A stretch of DNA of 64,000 nucleotides. It comes from Shewanella pneumatophori. GTDB lineage: Bacteria > Pseudomonadota > Gammaproteobacteria > Enterobacterales > Shewanellaceae. Below, piece after piece: positions 19,147 through 28,483 of this stretch (positions within the stretch are counted from its first letter, which is position 1; each line of letters begins with the position of its first letter). The translations under genes and the position numbers were made by a program. Where the stretch lies: the NCBI RefSeq assembly GCF_023283895.1, contig NZ_JAKILB010000005.1, positions 1 through 64,000 on the forward strand, in the 5' to 3' direction. A model generated the notes under the pieces. The model saw only the letters and a program-made list of their open reading frames with translations. It did not search any database and had not been told where the DNA came from.

Positions 19147-20369
19147 TATTGAGCTCCTGCGTTAGCAAGTTGCTCTTCATTGCCTGTCTCTGTTGCTTCA
19201 TCTTGTGATGAGTTGTTTTGCTCGCCTAAAACTTTCACTAATTGACCATTTTCTGCATTAGTTAGATTAGTCAAAGATATACGCTCACCATCGGCAAGGC
19301 TGTCTTTGATGTAGACGTTTTCAAGATCGCTCTTGACGATATTAACTTCTCTAAGCTCGATACTGTTGTCATCGTTAACAACCGTGACTTTATTGCTGCG
19401 CACTAAGTGGCGTGGCAGTTTTACTATGCCTGTTACGGTACGGCCCTTGATGACGGCAGTTACAAAGGTGCCATATTTAAGTGGCAGTTGGCCTTCAAGG
19501 CGTTCACTGCGTAGATATGGATCTTTCACTTCAGCAACTAAGTAAACCATGCGGTTTTCAGCATCAATAACGCCTTCGCTGCGAATAATTTGTCCTTGCC
19601 AAGTAATGGTTTTACCTGCGAGATCTGCACTTAAGCTAACATCGGTATCTGGGTTATCAACTGACTCCAAGTAGGCAAGATCATTGTTTGACAGTGGTAA
19701 GCGAACCTCTGCAATTTGTGTGTCGTATAATTCGCCTAAGTTTGTACCTAAGGTAACGTACTGACCTAAATCGACGTTACGTGCTTTGATTATTCCGTCA
19801 AATGGCGCACGAATAACGGTGCGCTCTAAATTACGCTGGGCGCGAGCAAGTGCTGCTTGCTGGAACTTTACGTTGGCTTGCTCTTGTTTTAGCTGAGGTA
19901 AACGTAAACCAAGCTCTGGCGGAATGCCGCCGTCATAACCTTTCCAGTCGTTTTTAGCCACTTCACCTTTGGCTCGTTCTTCTTCAAGCGCGGCTTTTGC
20001 TTGGGCAAGTGAGGCTTGCGCTTGCATCAAGTCTGCCTCGTAATCAGATGGCTCAATGACCGCTAGCTCATCGCCTTTTTTGACCACGCCGCCTGCAACA
20101 AAGTTAGCCGAAATAGATAGCATGCGGCCTTGAACTTCTGTTACCAGTTGGGTTTTGTATTTAGGAGTCACAACGCCGTATGAGGGGAGGTTAAGCGAAA
20201 CGGTGCGCTGCTCAACCGCAGTCACATCAATAATAGGCAGTGGCACTTCATCTGCTTTTTGCTCAGGTGCTTGTTTGGTACCAACAAGGATTATCGCAGC
20301 GATTACAAATGCGCTAAGAATAAAGAATGGCATCATTCTTCTAAGAATTGTTTTTATATTAAAGGTCAT
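19146..20369 (-). CDS. RND efflux periplasmic adaptor (membrane fusion protein)
   Basis: Periplasmic adaptor linking the permease to an outer-membrane channel, 407 residues from ATG 20369. An N-terminal anchor helix (MMPFFILSAFVIAAIILVG) is followed by a lipoyl-like half motif and a helical coiled-coil hairpin (about 110-180, rich in A, Q, K and E). The second lipoyl half is VIRAPFDGIIKARNVDLGQYV near residue 193, and beta-barrel domains follow. TTG 20390 is a longer alternative start, but ATG 20369 is more usual and begins at the basic residues before the anchor. It is the first gene of a two-gene operon with the permease. The acidic C-terminal tail (EQNNSSQDEATETGNEEQ) is probably disordered. 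Confidence 0.92.
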   Translation of the reverse strand: MTFNIKTILRRMMPFFILSAFVIAAIILVGTKQAPEQKADEVPLPIIDVTAVEQRTVSLNLPSYGVVTPKYKTQLVTEVQGRMLSISANFVAGGVVKKGDELAVIEPSDYEADLMQAQASLAQAKAALEEERAKGEVAKNDWKGYDGGIPPELGLRLPQLKQEQANVKFQQAALARAQRNLERTVIRAPFDGIIKARNVDLGQYVTLGTNLGELYDTQIAEVRLPLSNNDLAYLESVDNPDTDVSLSADLAGKTITWQGQIIRSEGVIDAENRMVYLVAEVKDPYLRSERLEGQLPLKYGTFVTAVIKGRTVTGIVKLPRHLVRSNKVTVVNDDNSIELREVNIVKSDLENVYIKDSLADGERISLTNLTNAENGQLVKVLGEQNNSSQDEATETGNEEQLANAGAQ

Positions 20370-20518
20370 CTGATCTGCGGTTCCGTGCAAAAGGTATCTT
20401 CATTAGTGCCTAAATTACCAGAGTCAAAGCTAAGGTTAAATCATTATTTGTAAATGAAATGTTTCTAATTGTAGGGTCTTGCAAGAAAATATATCGCGAG
20501 CTAACGAATAGATATAAA

Positions 20519-20544
20519 AAAGGGTCACATCACTGTGACCCTTT
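20519..20544 (-). terminator. Intrinsic terminator of srmB
   Basis: AAAGGGTCACA (20519-20529) and TGTGACCCTTT (20534-20544) form a perfect 11-bp stem. On the minus strand a T-rich tract follows. It is 34 bases downstream of the srmB stop. Confidence 0.85.
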
Positions 20545-20577
20545 GCGTATTGCTGCTAAAGAATAGAGGAAGCGATT

Positions 20578-21804
20578 TTACTTCTTCTTTTTCTTTTTGT
20601 TCTTTTTGCTGAAGTTTTTGCCTTCAGGACCGGCTTTTTTCTTTCCTGGTGGCTTAGCTTCTTTGTTCTTTGGACGTAGATCTTTAACGAAGCGACGCTT
20701 CAGTGGCTGACCGATATAACGCTCAATCTTACCCACTACGCGAATATCGTGTGCTTCAACTAACGAAATTGCAGTACCTTTAGCGCCAGCACGACCAGTA
20801 CGGCCAATACGGTGTACATAAGTGTCAGCAGAGCGAGGCATATCAAAGTTGATCACGTGAGTAATACCGTCAATGTCGATACCACGTGCTGCAACGTCAG
20901 TCGCTAATAAGATGTTTACTTCACCTTTGGTAAAGCGACCTAGCGCTTGGAAACGCGCTTTCTGCTCCATATCGCCACGCATAAAGGCACAAGGAATACC
21001 TTCTTTTTGTAACAGGCCTTCAAGACTTGCTACGGCTTCACGGGTCTTAACGAAGACGATAGTACGTTGTACTTCTTCTTGCTTTAACAGTGCTGCTAGC
21101 AAGGCAAACTTATGCGCTTTGTCATCGGCTAAGTGGATCCACTGATGGATCTTAGCTTTTTCGCTGCGTGGCGCTTCAGCTTCTAACTTAACTGGGTTAG
21201 TGAGTAGATTGTGTGAGAAACGACCCACGTCACTGCCTTCAAGGGTGGCAGAGAACAACATAGTTTGTTTACGGCCAACAGATTCGATAGCAATGCTTTC
21301 AACTACGGCAGAAAAACCCATGTCTAGCATGCGGTCAGCTTCGTCGATAACAAGCACTTCTACTTCTTCAGCGTTGAAGTGACCTTTATCTAGGTACTCC
21401 ATTAAGCGGCCTGGCGTAGCAACTAAGATATCAACGTTCTTCTGTAGCGCTTCTTCTTGTGGACCATAAGGAACACCACCAGTGATAATCACTGTGTCTA
21501 GGCCTAAACCTGTTGCAAGGTGGCTCGCATAACGGTGTATTTGGCTAGCAAGCTCACGGGTCGGCGTTAAAATTAATACGCGCGCGCGGCCGCCGTATCG
21601 ACGTGGAAAGTCGATAAGGTGTTGCAACGCAGGCAGAAGGAAGCTTGCTGTTTTACCCGTGCCCGTAGGCGCGCGAGCTAAGATATCTCTTTGCTCCATA
21701 GCGACTGGGATTGTTTGCTGTTGTATCGTAGTGGGCTTGTTGTGGCCCATTGCTTTCAGTGACTCTAACAAACAAGGGTCAAGCTGGAGATCTTCAAATT
21801 GCAT
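20578..21804 (-). CDS. srmB: DEAD-box RNA helicase SrmB
   Basis: ATP-dependent RNA helicase that acts early in 50S ribosomal subunit assembly in E. coli. About 408 residues. Motifs in order: Q motif PTTIQQQTIP, Walker A APTGTGKT, Ia TPTRELA, DEAD, SAT in LFSATLEGS, V ATDVAARGID and VI HRIGRTGRAG. Features closer to SrmB than RhlE include PALQHLIDFPR, KIHQWIHLADD and GTAISLVEAHD. The C terminus is a basic lysine tail (KKNKKKKKK) likely to bind RNA. A longer start at ATG 21813 has GAG directly abutting it. ATG 21804 has GAG at a normal distance, so I prefer 21804. The gene follows trmN6 in tandem; in E. coli the two are also neighbours. Confidence 0.93.
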   Translation of the reverse strand: MQFEDLQLDPCLLESLKAMGHNKPTTIQQQTIPVAMEQRDILARAPTGTGKTASFLLPALQHLIDFPRRYGGRARVLILTPTRELASQIHRYASHLATGLGLDTVIITGGVPYGPQEEALQKNVDILVATPGRLMEYLDKGHFNAEEVEVLVIDEADRMLDMGFSAVVESIAIESVGRKQTMLFSATLEGSDVGRFSHNLLTNPVKLEAEAPRSEKAKIHQWIHLADDKAHKFALLAALLKQEEVQRTIVFVKTREAVASLEGLLQKEGIPCAFMRGDMEQKARFQALGRFTKGEVNILLATDVAARGIDIDGITHVINFDMPRSADTYVHRIGRTGRAGAKGTAISLVEAHDIRVVGKIERYIGQPLKRRFVKDLRPKNKEAKPPGKKKAGPEGKNFSKKNKKKKKK

Positions 21805-21880
21805 GCGTGGCATCTCAATAAATAATAGCCGGACATTATAAAGCTTATAGCAGAGACTTTAAACGATTAGATCGCTGCAT

Positions 21881-22606
21881 CTAGAGCTTTAAATAAAAAT
21901 CCTGACTAAGTTGGATAAATTCATCGCTGTACTGGCCGTTTTTCTGGCGGATAGTCAGCTGTTGTTCAAAGCTTTGCACCTCAAATGTGCTTGATACGTG
22001 ACTGAGCAGTAAGATCTGCCGATTGGCCACTTTGCCCTCAACGCTTGCGGCTAACAGTTTGCCTTTTAGCGCAAGCTGGTTGTGCTCAAGTCTAGCTTCA
22101 AGTTGTGCTACTGACTCACTAGGCAAAATTACACTAGCAGCTCCATTGTCGGCCAATAAGGTTTTGATGCACTCTAATAAAGTGTCAAAGCTCAAGCTGT
22201 TAGTATGTCTAGCGGTGGCTCTGGCGCTGTTATCTGACTGCGGCCCATTAGCAAAATAAGGTGGGTTGCAGATGATATGCTCAAATCGAGGTGAGTTAGC
22301 CCCAAGTTGGGCTGCGCTATAACTCGCTATGTCTGTGCACACTATCGCTAAACGTGCAGACCAAGGGCTAGCACTAAAGTTATTTAAGCAATCTGCAGCC
22401 GCTAATGGATCAAGCTCTACAGCAGTAATACAGGCTTCGCTACGCTGTGCGGCCATTAGGCTGAGTAGGCCACTACCCGCGCCAATATCTAAAATACTTT
22501 TCGCCTTAGCCAGTGGTGCCCACGCACCAAGTAATACACCGTCAGTGCTAACTGGCATACCGCAGCGACTATCGTCGATATGAAAACGTTTAAAAGTAAA
22601 AGGCAT
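21881..22606 (-). CDS. trmN6: tRNA1(Val) (adenine(37)-N6)-methyltransferase
   Basis: SAM-dependent methyltransferase that modifies A37 of tRNA1-Val (YfiC/TrmN6 family). 241 residues, near the family length. Motif [15 protein letters not shown] is at about 37-50. The amino-methyltransferase catalytic motif NPPY is at 114-117 in [12 protein letters not shown]. The N-terminal pattern [20 protein letters not shown] and the [11 protein letters not shown] segment match TrmN6 closely. The C terminus [16 protein letters not shown] is also typical. It lies upstream of srmB on the same strand with a 76-base gap, and this adjacency supports the assignment. Confidence 0.92.
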   Translation of the reverse strand: MPFTFKRFHIDDSRCGMPVSTDGVLLGAWAPLAKAKSILDIGAGSGLLSLMAAQRSEACITAVELDPLAAADCLNNFSASPWSARLAIVCTDIASYSAAQLGANSPRFEHIICNPPYFANGPQSDNSARATARHTNSLSFDTLLECIKTLLADNGAASVILPSESVAQLEARLEHNQLALKGKLLAASVEGKVANRQILLLSHVSSTFEVQSFEQQLTIRQKNGQYSDEFIQLSQDFYLKL

Positions 22607-23136
22607 CTAGAAGAGGTTTATTAGAGAAATTCGCGTAATTGTACGCTAAACAAGCCGAGGCTGAAATTAGCAAATTATCAGAAATTGTTAACTATTAGCC
22701 GTAGATTTTATCTTGCTGATGGTAAGTGGTTACTAGCTTTATAGTGCTTGCTGGCTATTAAAGCAGATGTGTCGTGTTGTGTGGGCTAATAGGGTGAATG
22801 TAAGTTATGAAAATGCATTGTTAATACATGGTTGCGCCTTGTATCGAGATCGCGCTTTATTCCGCATGCTTGCTTGTTTATTAGGTTTTACTCTGCTAAT
22901 AGTATGCCCCTCTTTGCTGGGTAAAAGCCCAGTTTTAGAGACGGTAAACCAGTTTTCAAGCAATTTTAGCGTTAGTATCTTCCGCTGCTGTTCAAAAACT
23001 CGCCAAGAATCGGCCGTATTTACCACGGAACCATGTAAAGTAATAATTACACATTTTTGTTGTCATCCTAATGTGGTGCCGCTGAGGCGTGATGGCATTA
23101 AATAGTTAACTAAATAAAATCTAGATGGGGAATAAA
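22607..23136. other. Divergent spacer between trmN6 and brnQ
   Basis: 530 bases between divergent genes. A 112-codon frame (22767-23105) exists, but it is cysteine-rich with no family signal and no ribosome-binding site, so I treat it as chance. The brnQ promoter must lie here. I found no specific operator. Confidence 0.5.
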
Positions 23137-24468
23137 GTGCAAAACAATCAGTTGAGTATCGCAGATACGTTAGGGTTAGGGTTTATGACCTTCGCGTTCT
23201 TTTTGGGCGCAGGTAACCTAATTTTCCCGCCTTTGGCTGGCTTTTTAGCTGGTGAAAACATCACTCTTGCCATGTTTGGCTTTTTAATTACAGCTGTCGG
23301 TTTACCACTGATCACTCTTATTGCTGTCGCTAAAGCGAACGGCAAAATTATGCAACTGCTGCCTCCCATCGCTGCAACTGCATTAGCAGTGTCGATCTTC
23401 ATTATTATAGGGCCTGCATTTGCGGCACCAAGAACTGGCCTAGTTGCTTATGAAGTCGGTTTTAAACCTTTTCTAGAAGACACTACAGCCACATTTATGA
23501 TTGCTGGCTTAACGTTTAATATCACTCAACTATTTTATACGTTAGGATTTTTCGGCCTTTCAATGGTGCTTGCTCTATTCCCTGGCAAGCTTCTAGATAG
23601 CGTTGGTAAAGTACTAACACCAATCCTAATTTTGTTATTAGTTGGTCTAGCAATCTCTGTGATTGTGATCCCAGGTAGTGACATTGGCGCTGCAGTTGGC
23701 GACTACCAAACTAACCCGCTAACAAAAGGTATCTTGGAAGGTTACAACACCATGGACACCTTAGCTTCGTTAATTTTCGGTATTCTAATTATCGATATTC
23801 TACGTAAGAAAGGTATTAGCGAACCTGCTGCGCAAACTAAGTATCTGATCAAGGCTGCTTTAATCGCTGCTGCGGGTCTAGCGTTTGTTTATATCTCACT
23901 ATTTTTCCTAGGTGCTACAGCAGGCGATTTAGCTGCAGGCGCTGAAAATGGTGGCGTAATTTTAACTAATTACGTAATTGCTAAGTTTGGCGCGAGTGGC
24001 ATGATCTTGTTGTCATCAGTGGTAACGCTTGCTTGTTTAACCACATCTGTTGGTCTAATCAGTGCTTGTGGTGAATACTTTAACGAGCTTGCTCCAAAGA
24101 TTTCATACCGTCGTTTTGTAGTATTAGTAAGCGTTGTTTGTGCAACCGTTGCTAACGTAGGTTTGGCGCAGCTAATCGACATTAGTGTTCCTGTACTTAT
24201 GACTGTTTACCCTGTTGCGATTGCATTGGTTGCGGTAACTTTCTTAACTGAACGTTTTGCACACCCGAAAATGGCACACCGTTTAGTCGTAAGCGTGGCT
24301 CTGTTCTTTGGTATTGTTGATGGCTTTAAAGCCGCTAAAGTTGATGTAAGCTTCTTTAACTTTATGCCACTGCATAACGAAGGCATGGCGTGGTTACTAC
24401 CAACGGCTATCGTGATTATTGCTTGTCTAATGGCAAAAAAGCCAAGTCAGCCAGTAGCTGCTAGTTAA
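23137..24468 (+). CDS. brnQ: Branched-chain amino acid transport protein BrnQ
   Basis: Inner-membrane symporter for leucine, isoleucine and valine with a cation (LIVCS family). About 443 residues with twelve hydrophobic segments. The N-terminal LGFMTFAFFLGAGNLIFPP is the family signature, and AAPRTGLVAYEVG near residue 95 is also conserved. The longest frame starts at ATG 23125. The GGGGAA at 23127-23132 would then be inside the gene, whereas it is ideally placed for GTG 23137. I therefore prefer the GTG start, giving MQNNQLSIADTLG. It is single, with a strong terminator at 24531-24561. Confidence 0.95.
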   Translation: MQNNQLSIADTLGLGFMTFAFFLGAGNLIFPPLAGFLAGENITLAMFGFLITAVGLPLITLIAVAKANGKIMQLLPPIAATALAVSIFIIIGPAFAAPRTGLVAYEVGFKPFLEDTTATFMIAGLTFNITQLFYTLGFFGLSMVLALFPGKLLDSVGKVLTPILILLLVGLAISVIVIPGSDIGAAVGDYQTNPLTKGILEGYNTMDTLASLIFGILIIDILRKKGISEPAAQTKYLIKAALIAAAGLAFVYISLFFLGATAGDLAAGAENGGVILTNYVIAKFGASGMILLSSVVTLACLTTSVGLISACGEYFNELAPKISYRRFVVLVSVVCATVANVGLAQLIDISVPVLMTVYPVAIALVAVTFLTERFAHPKMAHRLVVSVALFFGIVDGFKAAKVDVSFFNFMPLHNEGMAWLLPTAIVIIACLMAKKPSQPVAAS

Positions 24469-24530
24469 GTCACTTAGCGCTAGCGGTACGCTGTTAAGAT
24501 AGCGAACCACAACGCAATGGCATAATATTG

Positions 24531-24561
24531 AGGCGATGATTCATTGAATCATCGCCTTTTT
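24531..24561 (+). terminator. Intrinsic terminator of brnQ
   Basis: AGGCGATGATT (24531-24541) and AATCATCGCCT (24547-24557) with a short loop, followed by TTTT. The stem is perfect. Confidence 0.9.
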
Positions 24562-24639
24562 GTTTAAAGCAGGTTTAGAAGAAGGGGCTAGGAAAAGCAG
24601 GTTCTAGGTCCTTCTTTATATAGTAAATAGGAATGAGAA

Positions 24640-25542
24640 GTGTCAGATAAGTACACGCCCGATAGCATCATTGATATTTTCTTAGATGATCTTTGGTCAA
24701 CTAAGGGCTTAAGTGACAACACCTTAAGTGCCTATCGCACTGACTTACGCCATTTAGACCGGTATGTGCAGCATAAAGGTGGTGAACTGCGCACTTGTGA
24801 TCAATTAGAGATCAGAGACTATCTCGCCGAGCGTTTTGACAAAGGCAGTGCTAAAACTAGCAGCGCAAGGATGATGAGTAGCCTTAGGCGTTTTTATGGC
24901 TACTTGGTAGTCAAAAAACAGATTGAAACCGACCCTATGGCGTTAATCGAGTCACCCAAGCTTGCCCGTAAACTGCCTGACTCACTTAGCGAAGACGATA
25001 TTGACCGATTACTGGCAGAGCCAGTTGATGACGACCCGCTAGAGTGCCGCGATAAAGCCATGCTTGAGCTACTTTATGCCACAGGGCTGCGGGTTTCTGA
25101 GCTTGTAGGCCTAACTATGGAGCAAGTGAGTTTGCGCCAAGGTTTGGTGCGTATTACTGGTAAAGGCGGTAAAGAAAGGTTAGTGCCACTGGGTGAGTTA
25201 GCGGTCACTGAGCTTGAAACATATCTAAAGTTTGCTCGCGCTGAGCTATTAAAAGGTAAGCAAAGTGATGTGCTGTTCCCCTCTAAACGAGCGCAGCAAA
25301 TGACGCGGCAGACCTTCTGGCATCGTATTAAGCTTTATGCATTACGAGCTGGGATCAGCAAAGAGTTGTCGCCACATACATTACGCCATGCATTTGCCAC
25401 ACATTTATTAAATCATGGCGCTGATCTGCGGGTGGTGCAGTTGTTATTGGGGCATAGCGATCTTTCGACCACGCAAATTTATACCCATGTTGCGACAGCA
25501 AGGCTTTCAAGCTTGCATAGCGAGCATCACCCTCGCGGTTAG
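24640..25542 (+). CDS. xerD: Site-specific tyrosine recombinase XerD
   Basis: Resolves chromosome dimers at dif together with XerC. 300 residues, the usual length. The N-terminal core-binding domain is at about 5-90 and the catalytic domain at about 110-295. The full catalytic set is visible: Arg151 in ATGLRVSEL, Lys175 in TGKGGKERLVPLG, His246 and Arg249 in SPHTLRH, His272 in LLGHSDLSTTQ and Tyr281. The start is GTG 24640 with AGGA at 24629-24632. The order xerD-dsbC-recJ is conserved with E. coli, which separates it from an integrase of a mobile element. A terminator hairpin follows. Confidence 0.97.
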   Translation: MSDKYTPDSIIDIFLDDLWSTKGLSDNTLSAYRTDLRHLDRYVQHKGGELRTCDQLEIRDYLAERFDKGSAKTSSARMMSSLRRFYGYLVVKKQIETDPMALIESPKLARKLPDSLSEDDIDRLLAEPVDDDPLECRDKAMLELLYATGLRVSELVGLTMEQVSLRQGLVRITGKGGKERLVPLGELAVTELETYLKFARAELLKGKQSDVLFPSKRAQQMTRQTFWHRIKLYALRAGISKELSPHTLRHAFATHLLNHGADLRVVQLLLGHSDLSTTQIYTHVATARLSSLHSEHHPRG

Positions 25543-25588
25543 TTATATTGATTGGTATTAGTTGTCTCGTTTTATACTGATTGGTTTT

Positions 25589-25617
25589 AGCCACAGGCGT
25601 TAGCTGGTGGCTTTTTT
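25589..25617 (+). terminator. Intrinsic terminator after xerD
   Basis: AGCCAC (25589-25594) pairs with GTGGCT (25607-25612), extended inwards by imperfect pairs. A run of six T follows. The stem is shorter than others here, so read-through into dsbC is possible. Confidence 0.6.
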
Positions 25618-25841
25618 CTGCGGTTAAATGGAATTGATTACCCGCTTTAACTTTGTTGAATAGCCAACCGAGCAAAGGGCGTTTAGGCTCTGTTCTAGAT
25701 AAATATTTGATGGGTTTCACGTCTGAATGATTTAGTTACAGCAAATAATTTGCTTTAACTGCATGGAGTCTGTAACTTTTCAGCTCCAAACTAGGTCTAT
25801 ATACCCATAAGTCTGACCCTTACAAAAGAGTAGGAATACAA

Positions 25842-26567
25842 ATGAAGTTCACTCGAACATTTTCTTTGCTAATGGCAATGTTAATTGCCCCAGCAGCTAG
25901 CGCAGCATCAAACAGTAGCGACGACACCGCAGCACTAAAGCAAAAGCTAAGTGATACGTTGAGCGTAGAAGTGATCTCCATTAAGCCATCGCCTGTATCT
26001 GAGTTATATGAAGCCTTTACCGATCGTGGTGTGCTTTATATTACTAAAGATGGTTCAAAGCTATTCCACGGCAATCTTTATGATCTAAACAAAGGAATGA
26101 AGAACCTAACTGAAGCTGCAATGGCAGGCCCTCGTGTTGACATGATGAAGCCGCTTGAAGAAAACATGTTGGTTTACAAAGCGAAAAACGAAAAGCATGT
26201 AGTGACTATTTTCACTGATGTAAGCTGTGGTTACTGCCGTAAACTGCACAATGAAATGGACGGTTATAACGATCTAGGCATTACTGTACGTTATCTAGCG
26301 TTCCCGCGCGCGGGTGTGCCGTCTGCAAATGCTGATGAAATGGAATCAGTATGGTGCGCTAAAGACCCATTAAAAGCCATGGGCGATGCTAAAAATGGCA
26401 GAGCGGTTCAGAAAGCCTCGTGTGACGCTAAAATTAAACAGCAATATGAGCTAGGGCAAACGTTTGGTATTAACGGTACACCAGCTATTATTCTTGAAGA
26501 CGGTACGCTAATTCCTGGTTACCAGCCACCAGAAGCGCTACTACGTACAATTCAATCACAGCTTTAA
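25842..26567 (+). CDS. dsbC: Thiol:disulfide isomerase DsbC
   Basis: Periplasmic protein-disulphide isomerase, kept reduced by DsbD. 241 residues. A Sec signal peptide at about 1-22 ends ASAAS. An N-terminal dimerisation domain is followed by a thioredoxin fold carrying the active site CGYC (Cys129-Cys132) in DVSCGYCRKLHNEM. The cis-proline lies in NGTPAI (Pro214). A second cysteine pair, Cys172 and Cys194, matches the structural disulphide of DsbC. TAGGAA precedes the ATG. It lies between xerD and recJ as in E. coli, with hairpin terminators on both sides. Confidence 0.96.
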   Translation: MKFTRTFSLLMAMLIAPAASAASNSSDDTAALKQKLSDTLSVEVISIKPSPVSELYEAFTDRGVLYITKDGSKLFHGNLYDLNKGMKNLTEAAMAGPRVDMMKPLEENMLVYKAKNEKHVVTIFTDVSCGYCRKLHNEMDGYNDLGITVRYLAFPRAGVPSANADEMESVWCAKDPLKAMGDAKNGRAVQKASCDAKIKQQYELGQTFGINGTPAIILEDGTLIPGYQPPEALLRTIQSQL

Positions 26568-26581
26568 TATTAGCCAGTGGT

Positions 26582-26610
26582 AAAAAAGGTGAGCAAGGCT
26601 CACCTTTTTT
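26582..26610 (+). terminator. Intrinsic terminator after dsbC
   Basis: AAAAAAGGTGAGC (26582-26594) and GCTCACCTTTTTT (26598-26610) with loop AAG. Strong stem and T tract. Confidence 0.9.
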
Positions 26611-26674
26611 GTGCCCCTTTTTCGGCAGTCTTGTTATGCTAATACTGTTTTTAATTTTGAGGGTTTAATCTCAC

Positions 26675-28399
26675 GTGATCCATCAGATTGTTCGCCGCCC
26701 AAGAGTCGATGATAGCCACCTTCCCGATACCTTTTCGCCGATCTTAAAGCAGATCTACGCCAGCCGTGGTGTAAGTCCTGATGATTGCGAGTTGAGCTTA
26801 GCTAAGTTGCTACGTCCAGATACCATGGCGGGGCTAGATAAGGCTGCCAAAATTATTGCCGATGGCATTGAAGCGCAAAAAGCCATTCTTATCATGGGGG
26901 ACTTTGACGCCGATGGTGCTACATCAACCAGCGTGTGTGTATTGGCACTGCGGATGATGGGCGCACAAAAGGTGGATTACTTAATTCCCAACCGTTTTGA
27001 TTATGGATATGGGTTAAGTCCTGAAATTGTAGCTGTGGCGGCGAGCAAGCATGCAGAGCTACTGATCACAGTTGATAACGGCATTTCATCTATTGAAGGG
27101 GTTGCAGCGGCCAAAGCGCTGGGCATGACGGTTGTGATCACTGACCATCACTTACCGGGCCATACATTGCCGGATGCTGACGCGATTGTGAATCCGAACC
27201 AAGATGGCTGCGGCTTCGCCAGTAAGTCGATTGCCGGTGTTGGCGTAGCGTTTTACTTGATGTCAGCGCTTCGAGCTGAGCTAAGATCGCGCAACTGGTA
27301 TCAATTACAAAATATCAACGAGCCTAATCTTGGTCAGCTTTTAGATATTGTTGCCCTAGGCACTGTGGCCGATGTGGTATCGCTTGATACCAATAACCGT
27401 ATTTTAGTTGAGGCTGGTTTGCAGCGAGTCAAAGCAGGTCGCTGCCGCGTGGGTATAACCGCGCTGCTAGAAGTGGCCAAACGCACACCGTCACGGATTG
27501 TAGCCTCAGACTTTGGTTTTGCTGTGGGGCCAAGACTTAACGCCGCAGGTCGCCTTGACGAAATGGCACTGGGGGTAGAAACCCTGCTGTGTGACGACAT
27601 CATGCTAGCAAGACGCATGGCATCAGAACTTGATGGCTTAAACGCTGAGCGACGTGATCTTGAAGCGGATATGCAGCAAGAAGCGCTAAAAAGTCTTGAG
27701 AGTATCGAGCTTAATGAAGCCGAATTGCCTTGGGGCATTGCCATTTATCAAGCTGATTGGCATCAAGGGGTGATTGGTATTTTAGCCTCACGGATTAAAG
27801 ACAAATATCACCGCCCAGTGATCGCTTTTGCTGAAGCGGGTGAGGGCGAAATTAAAGGCTCAGCGCGCTCTATTAAAGGTTTGCATATGCGTGATCTGTT
27901 AGAGCTGATTAACAGCCGCCATCCGGGATTGATTTTAAAGTTTGGTGGTCATGCAATGGCGGCGGGCTTATCGATTCAAGCTGGCCAGTTTGCTGTGTTT
28001 GCCGAGGCTTACGATAAAGCGGTACGCGAAGTGTTAGCGCCAGAGCTATTAACCGGCGAGCTAGTGTCTGATGGTGAGCTAGTACCTGAGCAGTTCAAAC
28101 TTGAACTTGCTAGCGAGCTAAGAAACGCAGGCCCTTGGGGGCAGTCATTCCCCGAGCCCTTGTTTGATGGTTACTTCAGAGTTATCCAGCAACGCATTGT
28201 CGGCGAGAAGCACCTAAAGCTGATTTTAGAAACAGAGTGCGGCCGGGTAATGCTCGATGCTATCGCCTTTAATGTGGACTTGAAGACCTGGCCCGATGCC
28301 ACGATTCAATATGCGCAGGTTGTGTATAAACTCGATGTAAACGAGTTTAGAGGTAATCAAAGTCTACAATTGATGGTTGAACAGATAGAGCCAAAGTAG
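26675..28399 (+). CDS. recJ: Single-stranded-DNA-specific exonuclease RecJ
   Basis: 5'-3' single-strand exonuclease of the DHH family, used in RecF recombination, base excision and mismatch repair. 574 residues against 577 in E. coli. Metal-binding motifs: MGDFDADGATST near residue 74, ITVDNGISS near 131 and VITDHHLPG near 152 (the DHH motif). The DHHA1 domain contains LKFGGHAMAAG near residue 425. The start is GTG 26675, with GAGGG at about 26659-26663. It follows dsbC with a terminator between, so it probably has its own weak promoter. A terminator hairpin follows at 28418-28444. Confidence 0.97.
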   Translation: MIHQIVRRPRVDDSHLPDTFSPILKQIYASRGVSPDDCELSLAKLLRPDTMAGLDKAAKIIADGIEAQKAILIMGDFDADGATSTSVCVLALRMMGAQKVDYLIPNRFDYGYGLSPEIVAVAASKHAELLITVDNGISSIEGVAAAKALGMTVVITDHHLPGHTLPDADAIVNPNQDGCGFASKSIAGVGVAFYLMSALRAELRSRNWYQLQNINEPNLGQLLDIVALGTVADVVSLDTNNRILVEAGLQRVKAGRCRVGITALLEVAKRTPSRIVASDFGFAVGPRLNAAGRLDEMALGVETLLCDDIMLARRMASELDGLNAERRDLEADMQQEALKSLESIELNEAELPWGIAIYQADWHQGVIGILASRIKDKYHRPVIAFAEAGEGEIKGSARSIKGLHMRDLLELINSRHPGLILKFGGHAMAAGLSIQAGQFAVFAEAYDKAVREVLAPELLTGELVSDGELVPEQFKLELASELRNAGPWGQSFPEPLFDGYFRVIQQRIVGEKHLKLILETECGRVMLDAIAFNVDLKTWPDATIQYAQVVYKLDVNEFRGNQSLQLMVEQIEPK

Positions 28400-28417
28400 G
28401 TTATAAATTGGTATAAC

Positions 28418-28444
28418 AAGGATGCATTGATTGCATCCTTTTTT
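28418..28444 (+). terminator. Intrinsic terminator after recJ
   Basis: AAGGATGCA (28418-28426) and TGCATCCTT (28432-28440) around TTGAT, followed by TTTT. Confidence 0.88.
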
Positions 28445-28483
28445 ATGGCTTTGTCCTGTCCCAAATAACATTGATAATTGGTA

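Noticed and set aside
22767..23105. 112-codon plus-strand frame upstream of brnQ
   Set aside because: Cysteine-rich, no ribosome-binding site, no recognisable domain or signal, and it sits where a promoter is expected.
24640..25542. XerD as an integrase of a mobile element
   Set aside because: The xerD-dsbC-recJ order and full-length XerD match indicate the chromosomal recombinase.
25355..25720. 121-codon minus-strand frame overlapping xerD
   Set aside because: Antisense to the conserved xerD 3' end and to a terminator hairpin.
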